Part shown: in pieces, positions 14,706 to 14,741 of the stretch
Position numbering within the stretch: the stretch's first letter is position 1
Layout of the letters: each line of letters begins with the position of its first letter
From: CAYYMX01 sp964473045
Lineage (GTDB): Bacteria; Pseudomonadota; Alphaproteobacteria; Methylaequorales; Methylaequoraceae
DNA length: 14,741 bases
Assembly (NCBI GenBank): GCA_964473045.1
Contig: CAYYMX010000029.1
Location: forward strand, 1-14,741
Direction: 5' to 3'
Notes under the pieces: generated by a model
What the model was told of the DNA's origin: nothing
What the model saw: only the letters and a program-made list of their open reading frames with translations
Databases searched by the model: none
Made by a program: the position numbers and the translations under genes

Positions 14706-14741
14706 TGGTGCCCAGGGGAGGAATTGAACCACCGCCACAGC
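14706..14741 (-). tRNA. tRNA, 3' part only, probably tRNA-Leu
   Basis: Reading the minus strand, the last 36 bases form a tRNA 3' end: T-stem GGTGG, T-loop TTCAATT, T-stem CCTCC, acceptor strand CCTGGGC, discriminator A and an encoded CCA (14708-14706). The matching 5' acceptor strand would be GCCCAGG. That strand, together with GCTGTGGC before the T-stem resembling the end of a long variable arm, points to a leucine tRNA of the alphaproteobacterial type. The amino acid identity is inferred because the anticodon is outside the window. The middle T-stem pair is a U-U mismatch. Confidence 0.8.

Overview
The window is strongly AT-rich, with short intergenic gaps, several gene overlaps of 1 to 35 bases and small signal-peptide proteins of a kind I associate with streamlined marine Alphaproteobacteria. 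A SAR11/Pelagibacterales-like bacterium is the best guess, but it is an inference from gene content and base composition, not from a marker gene. A run of 15 Ns at 4260-4274 shows that this is a draft assembly, possibly a single-cell or metagenome bin.

Left part (1-3335, all minus strand, read right to left): a 90-residue two-helix membrane protein, an ArsC-family thioredoxin-fold protein, a secreted protein of unknown function, two tiny overlapping genes (a DUF4177-like protein and a 59-residue protein), cysteinyl-tRNA synthetase (cysS), and yidD, whose start lies inside the end of cysS and whose 3' end leaves the window. Spacing is short enough for much of this to be co-transcribed.

Middle (3336-5726): an intergenic stretch of 128 bases carries a cluster of DnaA-box-like 9-mers. 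Then come a small secreted protein, a divergent secreted protein of the surface-adhesin-E type broken by the N-gap, an FMN-binding split-barrel (PNPOx-like) protein, and a third small secreted protein. Three of the secreted proteins (2071-2619, 3464-3853, 5112-5531) look related to each other to different degrees.

Cell-wall precursor block (5727-9768, minus strand): glmU then glmS, separated by 2 bases, make UDP-GlcNAc from fructose-6-phosphate. They are followed by a SAM-dependent methyltransferase frame. That frame is open right up to the glmS stop codon but has no ATG, GTG, TTG or CTG start upstream of its catalytic domain.

Right part (9769-14741): a divergent promoter region; gph (HAD phosphatase); a 41-residue membrane peptide on the opposite strand; a two-domain Sua5/TsaC enzyme (threonylcarbamoyl-AMP synthesis for tRNA t6A) overlapping by ATGA with an FAD-linked D-2-hydroxyacid dehydrogenase-like oxidase; and, on the minus strand, a partial tRNA (probably Leu) followed after 4 bases by a lipoprotein and then a family-2 glycosyltransferase. 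Most genes here are housekeeping. I found no CRISPR array, transposase, phage gene or defence system. The items most worth checking are the start-less methyltransferase frame, the DnaA-box cluster, and the tRNA-to-lipoprotein junction.
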